From Hymenobacter metallicola (GTDB taxonomy: Bacteria; Bacteroidota; Bacteroidia; Cytophagales; Hymenobacteraceae), in the NCBI RefSeq assembly GCF_004745645.1, contig NZ_SRMB01000005.1:1-64000 (forward strand): DNA of 64,000 bases, given 5' to 3'. Position 1 is the stretch's first letter. Every line of letters begins with the position of its first letter. Shown piece by piece: positions 6,884-14,283 of the stretch. The notes beneath the pieces are model-generated. The model did not search any database and was not told the DNA's origin. It saw only the letters and a list, made by a program, of their open reading frames with translations. A program made the position numbers and the translations under genes.

Positions 6884-7783
6884 ATGGCTAAGAAGTCCAC
6901 CGCCAGAAAGGCCCCGTTGACCAAAGAGCAGTGCTTGCCACTGCTGGGCACCTATGTCAGTAGCACAGGCGGCATATTCTTGGCTGCCTGGCAGGATGGT
7001 GGTTTCGGGTTGTACCGATTGCCGATGACAGGTGCAGGGCAAAGCAAGCACTTGAATTGTGCCCACGCCTTCAAGCGCTTACTTGGCTTTGGTGCCTTTA
7101 CGCTGGTGCCGAGTGAGGCACTCGTGGTGCCAGATCCACAGCCGATGATACCGGCTGCAGCTTTGCCCGCTGCAGCCTTGCCAGCTCAGCCCTTATCCAC
7201 CCTTCACTTCCTGGCCGACTTCACGGCTATCGACCTGGAATTCCAGGGCACGGACCTACTCGAATTGGCGGCCATTCGCTACCAAGACTGGAAACAGGTG
7301 GGCCAGGTGAACTCCTTCGTTCGGTTCCGTGGGCCCATTAAAGGCATTGTGTCCAGCCTAACCGGCATTACCTCGGCCGATGTATGGAATGCTCCCGAGG
7401 AAAGGGCCGTGCTGCGTCAGTTCAAGGCCCTGGCCGGCGACTCCCTGCTGGTGTGCCACAACCTGAGTGCCGACCGGCGCATCCTGGAAATTGCCCGCAC
7501 CCGCCAGGGCGCGCCCGCTCCTTTGCCCAACGAATGGTTTTGCACGCTGGCCCTTTCCCGCCAGCGGCTACCCACTGCACCCAGCCATAAGCTAGGCGAC
7601 CTGTGCACCAGCTTTGGTATTGCTGCTCATGGCGCCCACCGGGCCCTGCGTGATGTCGAAATGTGCGCCGGCCTGCTCCAGCGCCTGCACCAAATGGAAC
7701 CCATCAACGGGCCGCTGGTGGCCAAGGCCAAAGGCAAGAAGGCCGCGGCTGGTACCCCCTCACTCTTTGAAGCTGCCGCCTGA
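6884..7783 (+). CDS. DEDDh 3'-5' exonuclease (DNA polymerase III epsilon/RNase T-like)
   Basis: This 299-residue protein has a DEDDh exonuclease domain in residues about 108-270: Asp117 and Glu119 in AIDLEF, Asp197 in HNLSADRRIL, and His252 with Asp257 in HRALRDVEM. These residues bind two metal ions and remove nucleotides from 3' ends. The N-terminal 90 residues form a separate small region of unknown fold, linked by an Ala/Pro-rich segment. It may act in phage replication or recombination with the upstream protein. Its stop overlaps the next start (ATGA). Confidence 0.85.
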   Translation: MAKKSTARKAPLTKEQCLPLLGTYVSSTGGIFLAAWQDGGFGLYRLPMTGAGQSKHLNCAHAFKRLLGFGAFTLVPSEALVVPDPQPMIPAAALPAAALPAQPLSTLHFLADFTAIDLEFQGTDLLELAAIRYQDWKQVGQVNSFVRFRGPIKGIVSSLTGITSADVWNAPEERAVLRQFKALAGDSLLVCHNLSADRRILEIARTRQGAPAPLPNEWFCTLALSRQRLPTAPSHKLGDLCTSFGIAAHGAHRALRDVEMCAGLLQRLHQMEPINGPLVAKAKGKKAAAGTPSLFEAAA

Positions 7784-8832
7784 TGAGTGCCCAACGCTTT
7801 CTCCACGCCGACGGCCCTACTGCTTTGCCCTCGCTTACCATCCCGACTACCCGCCCTATGCTTCCGATTCGTCAGCACCTGAAAACCTCCCCCCTAAAGC
7901 CCGGCCCCAAAGCTGTGCTGATGGAGGTGTGTGAGTTGCACGAAAATGGCAAGAAGGGCGCCTGCTTCATCTCCAATACCGAACTGGCCAAGAGCCTGGG
8001 TATTTCCCTCAAGACAGCAACGCGCACCATCCAGGCGCTGGTTGCGGGTGGGCTGCTTACTTCCCGTGTAGTGGAGGCCGAAGCCAACCGCCGTTACCTG
8101 GCACCAACTGCCCCTGTTCGGGCCTGCTACATGGGGGGTGACATTGCAGCGCAACTCTTGGCTGCGTCCAATTTGACTATAGTCAGAAGTAGCGACGATG
8201 AAGAGCTGACTATAGTCAAAAGTGAATCTGACTATAGTCAAAACGGTACCGTGACTATAGTCAAAAATGACCCTGACTATAGTCAAAACGCCTCGCGCGT
8301 ATATGGAGACAATCAGGACAAGCATTCTACAAGCAAAGAAGAAGTAGAAGCGCTGCGTGCCACCCTCGCCGCCGCCGAAAAAAAAATAGAGGCATTGCAA
8401 AATGAAAATGCCACGCTGACGGCTAGCCTGGAAACCGTTACTCACCAGCGCGACCAACTTCGCCACACGCTGAAAGCCCAACCCACTACCGGGAATACCC
8501 GGGGGGCGGGGCCCGCGGCCCCCGCAGCCGATCCGCACAAGGTGCCCTTTGCTCAGAGCCGCCACGCCACGCCCGAGGGCTTTGCGAAGCTGGCCACGGC
8601 CCTGAACTACGGGGCGGCCAGCTATGCCCACTACCGCCCGCAAATGCTGGTCAAGGCTGGCGATGAGCTTCGAGACGAGAAGGGCTGGCAAAACTTCGTG
8701 CAGCGCTACCTGACCAATGATGCCAACTCGGAAACCGGACTTGTGACCAAGGTGGCTAAAACGCAACCATCAGCCGCTGGCCGCGACTACGCCGCCCAGC
8801 AACAGCAACAACTTCAAAAAGACTACCTGTAA
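7783..8832 (+). CDS. replication initiator (lambda O-like) with internal origin repeats
   Basis: This 349-residue protein has a winged helix-turn-helix in residues about 40-105 (NTELAKSLGISLKTATRTI is the HTH). Residues 131-168 are encoded by five palindromic DNA repeats, then come a coiled coil (about 185-230), a Pro/Ala linker and a C-terminal domain (about 250-320). The plan (DNA-binding N-terminus, origin repeats inside the gene, DnaB-type helicase gene directly downstream) matches phage lambda O, although I see no clear sequence similarity to O. The protein would bind the repeats and load the helicase. The ATG at 7783 overlaps the preceding stop; an ATG at 7858 is possible. The helicase gene follows with a one-base overlap. 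Confidence 0.75.
   Translation: MSAQRFLHADGPTALPSLTIPTTRPMLPIRQHLKTSPLKPGPKAVLMEVCELHENGKKGACFISNTELAKSLGISLKTATRTIQALVAGGLLTSRVVEAEANRRYLAPTAPVRACYMGGDIAAQLLAASNLTIVRSSDDEELTIVKSESDYSQNGTVTIVKNDPDYSQNASRVYGDNQDKHSTSKEEVEALRATLAAAEKKIEALQNENATLTASLETVTHQRDQLRHTLKAQPTTGNTRGAGPAAPAADPHKVPFAQSRHATPEGFAKLATALNYGAASYAHYRPQMLVKAGDELRDEKGWQNFVQRYLTNDANSETGLVTKVAKTQPSAAGRDYAAQQQQQLQKDYL
8174..8285. repeat. five palindromic iterons, candidate phage replication origin
   Basis: The 12-bp perfect palindrome TGACTATAGTCA occurs at 8174-8185, 8207-8218, 8229-8240, 8252-8263 and 8274-8285. Four of the five are followed by AAA. The start-to-start distances are 33, 22, 23 and 22 bp, close to three or two helical turns, so all copies face nearly the same side of the helix. 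The copies are read in two different frames (as LTIV or as DYSQ), so the DNA and not the peptide is conserved. An A-rich stretch at about 8377-8412 downstream could be the unwinding element. Confidence 0.85.
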
Positions 8833-10313
8833 TGGAATCTCCTAAGAATTTCAATCACGTTCCCCCACACGCCGACGATCTGGAGTTGGCCGTCCTGGGT
8901 GCCATGCTGGTCGACGCCGACGGCCTGCGCATGGCCATGGGCCTGCTCGGTACCACCGAGGAAGTCTTCTACCAGATGCCTCACCGCTTGCTCTTCCGTA
9001 GCATGGTGCGCCTCTTTACCGCCGGCCGGGCGGTGGATGCCGTTAGCCTGCACCTGCGCCTGGGCCAGGATGGGGCACTGCCCAAGTACGGCGTAATGGA
9101 TGCCTACGAAGGTATTGTGCAAAGTGTCAGCACCTCGGCTCACGTCGAAACCCATGTGCTCCAACTGCTCGAGCTCTACACCAAGCGCCGCATGGGGGAT
9201 ATCGGCCGGCTGCTCGTCTCGAAGGCCTACGACTCCATGCAGGATTCTTTCGAACTGCTGACTGAGGCCCAGCAGCTGCTCAACTCGGCCCATGCTGTCC
9301 TACAGCTCAAGCGGCCCCAGGCGGTAGGGGAGGTGTACGACTCCATCATCGATGATATCGTACGGGCCACCCAGCAAACGGGTGGGCTGACCGGGGTGCC
9401 TTCTGGCCTGAGCCTGCTCGACCGGCTGACCGGCGGCTGGCAGGATTCCGACCTGGTGGTGATTGCGGCTCGCCCCGGCATGGGCAAAACCAGTCTAGTG
9501 CTGTCCAACGGGGTCTTTGCAGCGAAGGCAGGCTACCCGGGGGCTATCTTCTCGCTGGAGATGGGCCTGCGCCAGCTGGTGCGCAAGATGATTGCCTCGG
9601 AGGCGGGCTATACCACCCAGCAGCTACTCAAGGGCAAGCTCGACGGGGGGCAGGAAGAGGCCGAAGCCATTCGCCAGCGGGCCAGCGCACTCAAAGCCAT
9701 CGGCCTCTACATCGATGACACGGCCTCGCTGAGCCTGGGTGAGTTGCGGGCCAAGGCCACCAAGCTCAAGGCCGAGCACGGCATCCGCTGGATTGTGGTG
9801 GACTACCTGCAGTTGATGACGGCCCCCGAGGTGAAGGGCAACCGGGAACAGGAAATCAGTGCTATCAGCCGTGGCCTGAAGAAGCTGGCCAAGGAACTGA
9901 ACATCCCCGTCATTGCCCTTTCCCAGCTCAGCCGCTCGGTCGAGCAGCGTGGTGGCGACAAGCGGCCCATGCTCAGTGACCTGCGCGAATCGGGCGCCAT
10001 TGAGCAGGATGCCGATATGGTCATCTTCCTCTACCGGGCCGAGTACTACAAGATCCTGGAGGATGATATGGGCAATCCCACCAAGGACACAACCGAGCTG
10101 ATTGTGGCCAAGCATCGCAACGGTAGCACGGCGGTCGGTGATGAGGCCCTAATCGTGTCGTCGAAGATGGCCTTTGGCCGCTACTCGGATCTGAACGAAA
10201 GCCCAGCCCCTGCTGGGGAGCGGCCCTTCTACGACAAGGAAACCAAGCAGACGGTGCAGCTGGGCAAGCTGCCGGCCAGCAAGTTCGAGGAGGAAGTTGA
10301 TATGCCTTTCTGA
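8832..10313 (+). CDS. DnaB-type replicative DNA helicase
   Basis: This 493-residue protein is a hexameric 5'-3' helicase that unwinds the phage replication fork. The N-terminal DnaB domain (about 12-115) is followed by the RecA-like motor: Walker A RPGMGKTS (214-221), Walker B IVVDYLQL (321-328), and the DnaB signatures IALSQLSR and DLRESGAIEQDADMVIF. Its length is close to bacterial DnaB. It directly follows the initiator gene, as lambda P or P22 gene 12 follow their initiators, so this phage carries its own helicase instead of a loader. The stop overlaps the next start (ATGA). Confidence 0.95.
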   Translation: MESPKNFNHVPPHADDLELAVLGAMLVDADGLRMAMGLLGTTEEVFYQMPHRLLFRSMVRLFTAGRAVDAVSLHLRLGQDGALPKYGVMDAYEGIVQSVSTSAHVETHVLQLLELYTKRRMGDIGRLLVSKAYDSMQDSFELLTEAQQLLNSAHAVLQLKRPQAVGEVYDSIIDDIVRATQQTGGLTGVPSGLSLLDRLTGGWQDSDLVVIAARPGMGKTSLVLSNGVFAAKAGYPGAIFSLEMGLRQLVRKMIASEAGYTTQQLLKGKLDGGQEEAEAIRQRASALKAIGLYIDDTASLSLGELRAKATKLKAEHGIRWIVVDYLQLMTAPEVKGNREQEISAISRGLKKLAKELNIPVIALSQLSRSVEQRGGDKRPMLSDLRESGAIEQDADMVIFLYRAEYYKILEDDMGNPTKDTTELIVAKHRNGSTAVGDEALIVSSKMAFGRYSDLNESPAPAGERPFYDKETKQTVQLGKLPASKFEEEVDMPF

Positions 10314-10480
10314 TGGAAGCTTACTCCCCCGAAATGGCCCAGTGGGTAGCCAAGGTGCTACGCAAGGCCAGCCCCAAAGACTTCGAGAACCTGCGCAAAT
10401 ACTACCAGCAGCGCGGCGGCCCAGGCCTGGAGCTGGTGCAGGCCGAAGAGGAATACCGCAAGTATAAACGGGCAGCCTGA
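10313..10480 (+). CDS. small hypothetical protein (55 residues)
   Basis: A short ORF fills the gap exactly between the helicase stop (shared ATGA at 10311-10315) and the next gene (shared ATGA at 10478-10482). It encodes 55 residues beginning MEAYSPEMAQWVAKVLRKAS, mostly charged helix. The two overlapping junctions are good evidence that it is translated. Function unknown. Confidence 0.7.
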   Translation: MEAYSPEMAQWVAKVLRKASPKDFENLRKYYQQRGGPGLELVQAEEEYRKYKRAA

Positions 10481-10899
10481 TGACTATCGGACAATCTATT
10501 CTCGCCGGCCAGACTTGTCCCTACTGCGAAGGCCAAAGCGCCCTGGTTGATACCAGCGTCCTGTATGGTGGCAACGCCACGGGCAAGCACGCCTACCTCT
10601 GCCAGCCCTGCTGGGCCTACGTGGGCTGCCACCCCGGCACTACTGTCGCACTGGGCACCCTGGCGGATGAAGACTTACGCACCTGGCGCAAGCACACCCA
10701 TCAGCTTTTCGATACGCTCTGGCGGGGGCCTGGCTCCTCGAGGAGCAGAACCCAAGCCTACCAGTGGCTGGCCGAGCAGCTTGGCACCAAGCCTGAGCAC
10801 ACGCACATCGGCATGTTCGATGAGGAACTATGCCAATGGACCCTGCATCTGGTGCAGGCTGAAATCCAACAACGTCAACTTTCTACTTCCAACTCTTAA
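10480..10899 (+). CDS. DUF3268-type zinc-finger protein
   Basis: This 139-residue protein resembles the DUF3268 family, found often in phages and plasmids. A treble-clef-like zinc site is formed by Cys pairs in CPYC (residues 13-16) and CQPC (about 41-44). Further family-like features are YGG, YVGCHPGT, LGTLADEDLR and a C-terminal HIGMFDEELC segment. The molecular role of the family is unknown. It is translationally coupled to the 55-residue ORF upstream. Confidence 0.75.
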   Translation: MTIGQSILAGQTCPYCEGQSALVDTSVLYGGNATGKHAYLCQPCWAYVGCHPGTTVALGTLADEDLRTWRKHTHQLFDTLWRGPGSSRSRTQAYQWLAEQLGTKPEHTHIGMFDEELCQWTLHLVQAEIQQRQLSTSNS

Positions 10900-10908
10900 C
10901 TCTCCATC

Positions 10909-11271
10909 ATGGAAACCCCCTCAAAATTCGAAGCCTGGGCCATTCTCGAAATCATGGGCCACGTCAAACTCGCTGGCAAGGTCAGTGAAACCACCATTGC
11001 CGGCGCGCCCCTGCTGCGTGTCGATGTGCCGGCTACCGACGTGCATCCAGAATTTACCCGCTTCTATGGGGCCAGCTCTATCTACTGCCTGACGCCGGTA
11101 TCGGAAGAGGTGGCCACGCTGGCAGCGAAGCGGATGACGGTGAATCCCATCAACGTCTACATGCCCGAAATCCAGCCGCTGAAGCAACTGGCTGCCCGTC
11201 GGGATGATGAAGAGGCGGAAGAAGAATGTGAGCAATGTGGGTGGGCGCAGTCGCGCTGCAACTGCATGTGA
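10909..11271 (+). CDS. conserved mobile-element hypothetical protein
   Basis: This 120-residue protein begins with a segment (FEAWAILEIMGHVKLAGKVS) that I recognise as common in small proteins of phages and integrated elements, whose function is not known. A middle region contains YGASSIYCLTPVSEE, and the C-terminus has four cysteines (CEQCGW and CNCM) that may bind a metal. It is coupled to the next gene by ATGA. Confidence 0.65.
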   Translation: METPSKFEAWAILEIMGHVKLAGKVSETTIAGAPLLRVDVPATDVHPEFTRFYGASSIYCLTPVSEEVATLAAKRMTVNPINVYMPEIQPLKQLAARRDDEEAEEECEQCGWAQSRCNCM

Positions 11272-11447
11272 TGAGTGCCATCACCAAAATCAAAGCGCGC
11301 CTGCGCACCGAGCACACGGAGGGGCTGCCGCGTTTGCTGCGACTCTATGCCCCCGATGCCGAGGCCCGCAAACTCATCCAAGCCGAAATCCGCCACCGAC
11401 AGCAGCTGGCGGACATCAAAGCCAAAGTTCAACGATACCGCAAATGA
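11271..11447 (+). CDS. small basic hypothetical protein (58 residues)
   Basis: The ATG at 11271 overlaps the previous stop, and its own stop at 11445-11447 overlaps the next start; both are ATGA junctions. This supports the 58-residue product starting MSAITKIKARL rather than a longer version starting at 11235. It is helical and basic. Function unknown. Confidence 0.6.
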   Translation: MSAITKIKARLRTEHTEGLPRLLRLYAPDAEARKLIQAEIRHRQQLADIKAKVQRYRK

Positions 11448-12304
11448 AAGTCCCCGCTATTGAAATCCTGAAAGAAGCCTTCGATGAACTAAACGAATGG
11501 CAAGAGCACACCAGTACACCCGAAGATCTGTGGCCATCGGCCATGCTGCTGGTGGTAGAGCCCTCTCACAACCCGAATGCCCGGGCCCGCATTACCGGCG
11601 ACCCTGACCTGTTGGTGCAGGTGCTGCACATGGCGCTTAAGGACCCGAGTAATGCCGAGTTCGTCCGCGCTTTTAACGAAGCATTCCAGCAGCCCACCGC
11701 TGAACTTCAGGAAGCAGCCCGCGAAGTTCAGCGGTGGGCGCAGGAGCTTAACAATGCTCAGGTTAAAATTCAGCAGCTGTATGCCGAAATAAACGACGGT
11801 GCAGCCTACTGTGAGCAGCTCGAAAGAGATAACCAGCGGCTGACAGAGGAAACCCACCGATGGAGTGATGCGGTGAAGAAGCTGGAATCTCAACGCACCC
11901 AGCAGCCCGCGGCCGTCTGCCACGCCAACATCGTGTTTCGCCGGCGCCACGAGAAGATTCACTGCCGTTTGTTCAAATGGGAGCTGAAGCCGGGCCCCGT
12001 GCTCAACGGCCTGCTGGCCCAGGATGAGCTGGAGGGGAAGCGGGTGCGGGTCACGATTGAGGTGCTGGAGCCTGCCATGGATATGTTGCTGAGCAAGCGG
12101 GCTCTGAAGGCCCTATCCTTCCAGCAAAAGGTGGCCCTGTGTGACGAGGTGGGCGTGCATTTCGCTTTGCTGGATGCGGTGTTGTTGCAGCCTGGAGCCC
12201 AGCAAAGCTCCTTCACTGCGACCCAGTTTTCGCACCTGATGAACCTGGCGGCCGCGCGCTACGAAGTCGTTGCCAACATGCTGGAAGGAGGTGAGGGGAA
12301 ATGA
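11444..12304 (+). CDS. coiled-coil hypothetical protein
   Basis: From the coupled ATG at 11444 this gives 286 residues. Residues about 75-145 form a long coiled coil (repeats of Gln, Glu and Leu). The C-terminal half is a compact alpha/beta-looking region with RRRHEKIHCRLFKWELKPG. The frame is open further upstream to 11204, but that part overlaps two other genes and is a shadow. No family recognised. Its end contains a perfect Shine-Dalgarno for the next gene. Confidence 0.6.
   Translation: MKVPAIEILKEAFDELNEWQEHTSTPEDLWPSAMLLVVEPSHNPNARARITGDPDLLVQVLHMALKDPSNAEFVRAFNEAFQQPTAELQEAAREVQRWAQELNNAQVKIQQLYAEINDGAAYCEQLERDNQRLTEETHRWSDAVKKLESQRTQQPAAVCHANIVFRRRHEKIHCRLFKWELKPGPVLNGLLAQDELEGKRVRVTIEVLEPAMDMLLSKRALKALSFQQKVALCDEVGVHFALLDAVLLQPGAQQSSFTATQFSHLMNLAAARYEVVANMLEGGEGK
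12285..12294 (+). promoter_or_regulatory. perfect Shine-Dalgarno before the gene at 12301
   Basis: AAGGAGGTGA at 12285-12294 is fully complementary to the conserved 3' end of 16S rRNA and lies 6 bases from the ATG at 12301. This is unusual in Bacteroidota, where most genes lack such sites. It lies inside the upstream coding sequence, so chance is not excluded. Confidence 0.5.
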
Positions 12305-12561
12305 AGACCTACGACGAATGGGAAGCCACTGAGGTGAGCCTGACCCAATACCTGCAGCCCTGCGACGAAATAGACGAGGAGCTCTACGACCACATGGGCG
12401 GCGTGGTAAGCCCGCAGTACTGCACCCAGCGGCTGCTGCAATCCGGAGAGCCTGAGCGCGAGGAACGGGGCGTGATGCACTACCTCAGCTTCATGGCCCG
12501 CGAAGACGGCAAGTACTTCTACCTGGGCATCCTGCCCAAGTTCAAGCAGCCAAAGCATTAA
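12301..12561 (+). CDS. small acidic hypothetical protein
   Basis: This 86-residue protein is acidic at the N-terminus (MKTYDEWEATEVSL). It contains HMGGVVSPQYC, and a C-terminal strand-rich part (MAREDGKYFYLGILPKFK). It overlaps the previous gene by 4 bp and has the strongest ribosome binding site of the early region. Function unknown. Confidence 0.6.
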   Translation: MKTYDEWEATEVSLTQYLQPCDEIDEELYDHMGGVVSPQYCTQRLLQSGEPEREERGVMHYLSFMAREDGKYFYLGILPKFKQPKH

Positions 12562-12750
12562 ATGGCGAAACAACCCGCCCCACCCAAATCAACAACCCCG
12601 CCCGGGTATGCCGTCGCCACCGGTGTGCCCGGGCGCGTGGTGTTTACCAATGCCCCGCCCGAGGTGATTGCCGACCTGCACCGGCTGGCCAAGCACTACG
12701 GTATCCGCTGCATGAACCTGACCATTACCGCCTCTCACCTCGACGAATAG
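12562..12750 (+). CDS. small hypothetical protein (62 residues)
   Basis: The ATG follows the preceding stop without a gap. The product has a Pro-rich start and a short alpha/beta-like body (EVIADLHRLAKHYGIRCMN). No family recognised. The spacing fits a continuous early operon. Confidence 0.55.
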   Translation: MAKQPAPPKSTTPPGYAVATGVPGRVVFTNAPPEVIADLHRLAKHYGIRCMNLTITASHLDE

Positions 12751-12758
12751 CCCAAGCC

Positions 12759-13097
12759 ATGGCAACCACCGTTCGCACTAGCCCTATTTTCCTGCCCATT
12801 CTGGCCCAGGCGCCCAGCCAGCCCTGGCAGCAGCACGCCGAGTTCCTGCGCCAGGCGCTGGCCCAGCTCGACCCCAAGGAGCGCCGGCGCATCCTCGACT
12901 ACATCAGCATGCCTCCCGAGCCGCCGAAGCCCAAGGCCTATCCCATCGGGGAGTGCATGAAGGCCAGCCGCCGGGTGGCTGAGCTACTCCAACTGCATCA
13001 GAAGTGGACCCAGGCCAAGGCCCGACGGGAGACGGCCCGGGAGCTGGGGGTAAGCCCGGTGCAGCTGCGCCGGATGCTGCGCCACGTCGAACAGTAA
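12759..13097 (+). CDS. hypothetical protein with C-terminal HTH-like segment
   Basis: This 112-residue protein ends with a segment (ETARELGVSPVQLRRMLRHV) that looks like a helix-turn-helix. The middle is Pro-rich. As the last gene before the first late promoter at 13103 it is in the typical place of a late-gene activator such as lambda Q or the Arp/RinA type. That role is inference from position and the HTH impression only. Confidence 0.5.
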   Translation: MATTVRTSPIFLPILAQAPSQPWQQHAEFLRQALAQLDPKERRRILDYISMPPEPPKPKAYPIGECMKASRRVAELLQLHQKWTQAKARRETARELGVSPVQLRRMLRHVEQ

Positions 13098-13102
13098 ACT
13101 GC

Positions 13103-13181
13103 GCGACGTTTTGCCCCAGCTCCGCGACGTTTCGGGCTCTGGGCGTTTTGTACCCACCCGGGATGGTTGGAGTTTCGTGGT
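13103..13181 (+). promoter_or_regulatory. late promoter P1 with two direct repeats
   Basis: This intergenic stretch aligns without gaps to 23440-23518 (P2). Shared parts are two GCGACG direct repeats exactly 21 bp apart (13103 and 13124), an identical 13-base block at 13124-13136, TTTTGTA at 13146-13152, and an identical 26-base block at 13159-13184 running into the ATG. TTTG at 13147-13150 fits a -33 element, but no TAnnTTTG follows, as expected for an activator-dependent promoter. A very short or absent leader is implied. Confidence 0.75.
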
Positions 13182-13775
13182 ATGGCTATACATGCTATTC
13201 AACTCGTGCCCATCGAGCAGGTTCAGCTTCACCCGCAGAACCCGCGCCTGATCAAAGACAACCGCTTCGAGCAGCTGGTACAGTCGCTTATTGACTTCCC
13301 AGATATGCTCCATGCGCGGCCCCTGGTAGTCGATGAGGACTTCATCGTACTCGGTGGCAACATGCGCCTGCACGCGGCCCTACGCTTGGCCTACGCTGAA
13401 ATACCGGTGATGCAAGTCACTGGTTGGAGCGATGCCCAGAAGCGCGAGTTCATGATTAAGGACAACGCCAGCTTTGGGGAATGGGATTTTAGCATTCTGG
13501 CCAACGAATGGAGTGAGGAGCCGCTGGGGGCCTGGGGTATCGACCTACCCAAGGACTGGTTGGAGCCAGAAGAGGAAGCCACCAGCAGTGGTAGTGGATC
13601 TGGTGATTCGCCGGATGGTGAAGAGGAAGAGGAATACAAGCCCGAGCCGCGGATGATTATCACGTTCCCGTCGGCTGAGGACCTACAGCATGCCGAAGCC
13701 GATGTGCAGGAGCTGCTGGACCGCAAGTACCCAGGTGCACGCTTTACGGTGCAGGTAGGAGAGCGGAATGGCTAG
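13182..13775 (+). CDS. ParB/Srx-fold domain protein of the terminase operon
   Basis: This 197-residue protein has a ParB N-terminal-like domain in residues about 1-115: PIEQVQLHPQNPR, then VLGGNMRLHAALRLAY, the motif that holds nucleotide in this fold. A Gly/Ser/Glu-rich linker (about 135-155) and a short C-terminal domain follow. Phage proteins of this type lie next to terminases and may act as nucleases or in packaging; some are fused to DNA methyltransferases, which is not the case here. I use the ATG at 13182; a TTG at 13167 would add MEFRG but lies in the promoter block. It overlaps the next gene by 8 bp. Confidence 0.8.
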   Translation: MAIHAIQLVPIEQVQLHPQNPRLIKDNRFEQLVQSLIDFPDMLHARPLVVDEDFIVLGGNMRLHAALRLAYAEIPVMQVTGWSDAQKREFMIKDNASFGEWDFSILANEWSEEPLGAWGIDLPKDWLEPEEEATSSGSGSGDSPDGEEEEEYKPEPRMIITFPSAEDLQHAEADVQELLDRKYPGARFTVQVGERNG

Positions 13776-14283
13776 GAATACCGAACATACCGCACAACAA
13801 AAAAAGAAGATGTTGGAGGCGCTCAGGTCAACCTTGGGCGTCGTGGAAACAGCATGCCAACGCGCCAGCATCGGGCGTACCACGCATTATGATTGGCTGA
13901 AAAAGGATAAGAAGTATGCCAAGCAAGTAGCAGACATTGATGAAGTAGCCATCGACTTTGGTGAAACGCAGCTTATTAAGCTGATGAAGGGCTACGACCT
14001 ACCCGATAGCAAGGTGTTCTTAGTTGACCACATTGAGCTAAAGTCCGGTAAGACACTGACCACGAAAAAACCGCTGGTAGTGCCCATTACAAAGCATTTT
14101 GGGCCAGATGCCTCATCGGTCATTTTCTTTCTGAAAACCCGAGGCAAGAAGCGTGGCTATGTTGAGAAGACGCAGGTAGAGACGGAGAACAAAGTACAGG
14201 CACTCAATGCCCAGGTTACAATTGTGCCCGCTGTGGGTGGCATTCCTGTAGCCACTAGCGAGAAGGAGGTGGACGGTGTTTAA
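13768..14283 (+). CDS. terminase small subunit-like protein
   Basis: This 171-residue protein carries an N-terminal HTH (GVVETACQRASIGRTTHYDWL, about residues 23-44) of the kind found in small terminases that recognise the packaging site. The segment VIFFLKTRGKKRGYVEK is typical of phage small subunits of the phBC6A51 type. It overlaps the ParB-like gene and the large subunit gene, and its last codons contain the ribosome binding site of the large subunit. Confidence 0.8.
   Translation: MARNTEHTAQQKKKMLEALRSTLGVVETACQRASIGRTTHYDWLKKDKKYAKQVADIDEVAIDFGETQLIKLMKGYDLPDSKVFLVDHIELKSGKTLTTKKPLVVPITKHFGPDASSVIFFLKTRGKKRGYVEKTQVETENKVQALNAQVTIVPAVGGIPVATSEKEVDGV
14263..14271 (+). promoter_or_regulatory. 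strong Shine-Dalgarno for the GTG start of the large terminase
   Basis: AAGGAGGTG at 14263-14271 lies at normal distance (6 bases after GGAGG) from the GTG at 14276. It supports this start and is unusual for Bacteroidota. Confidence 0.55.

Noticed and set aside
5954..7066. 370-residue minus-strand ORF across the annealing-like and exonuclease genes
   Set aside because: It crosses two plus-strand genes and a hairpin and looks like composition-driven shadow.
8174..8285. CRISPR array
   Set aside because: The repeats are 12-bp palindromes with 10-21-bp spacers inside an open coding sequence and no cas gene is near; spacing and context fit origin iterons.
7894..8766. 290-residue minus-strand ORF opposite the initiator gene
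   Set aside because: It is a shadow of the plus-strand gene, has no recognisable domain and would lie against the operon.
13167..13181. TTG starts giving the same MEFRG leader to the first genes of both late operons
   Set aside because: The shared leader is explained by the duplicated promoter block; ATG at 13182 and 23519 are the better starts, although translation of the block cannot be excluded.
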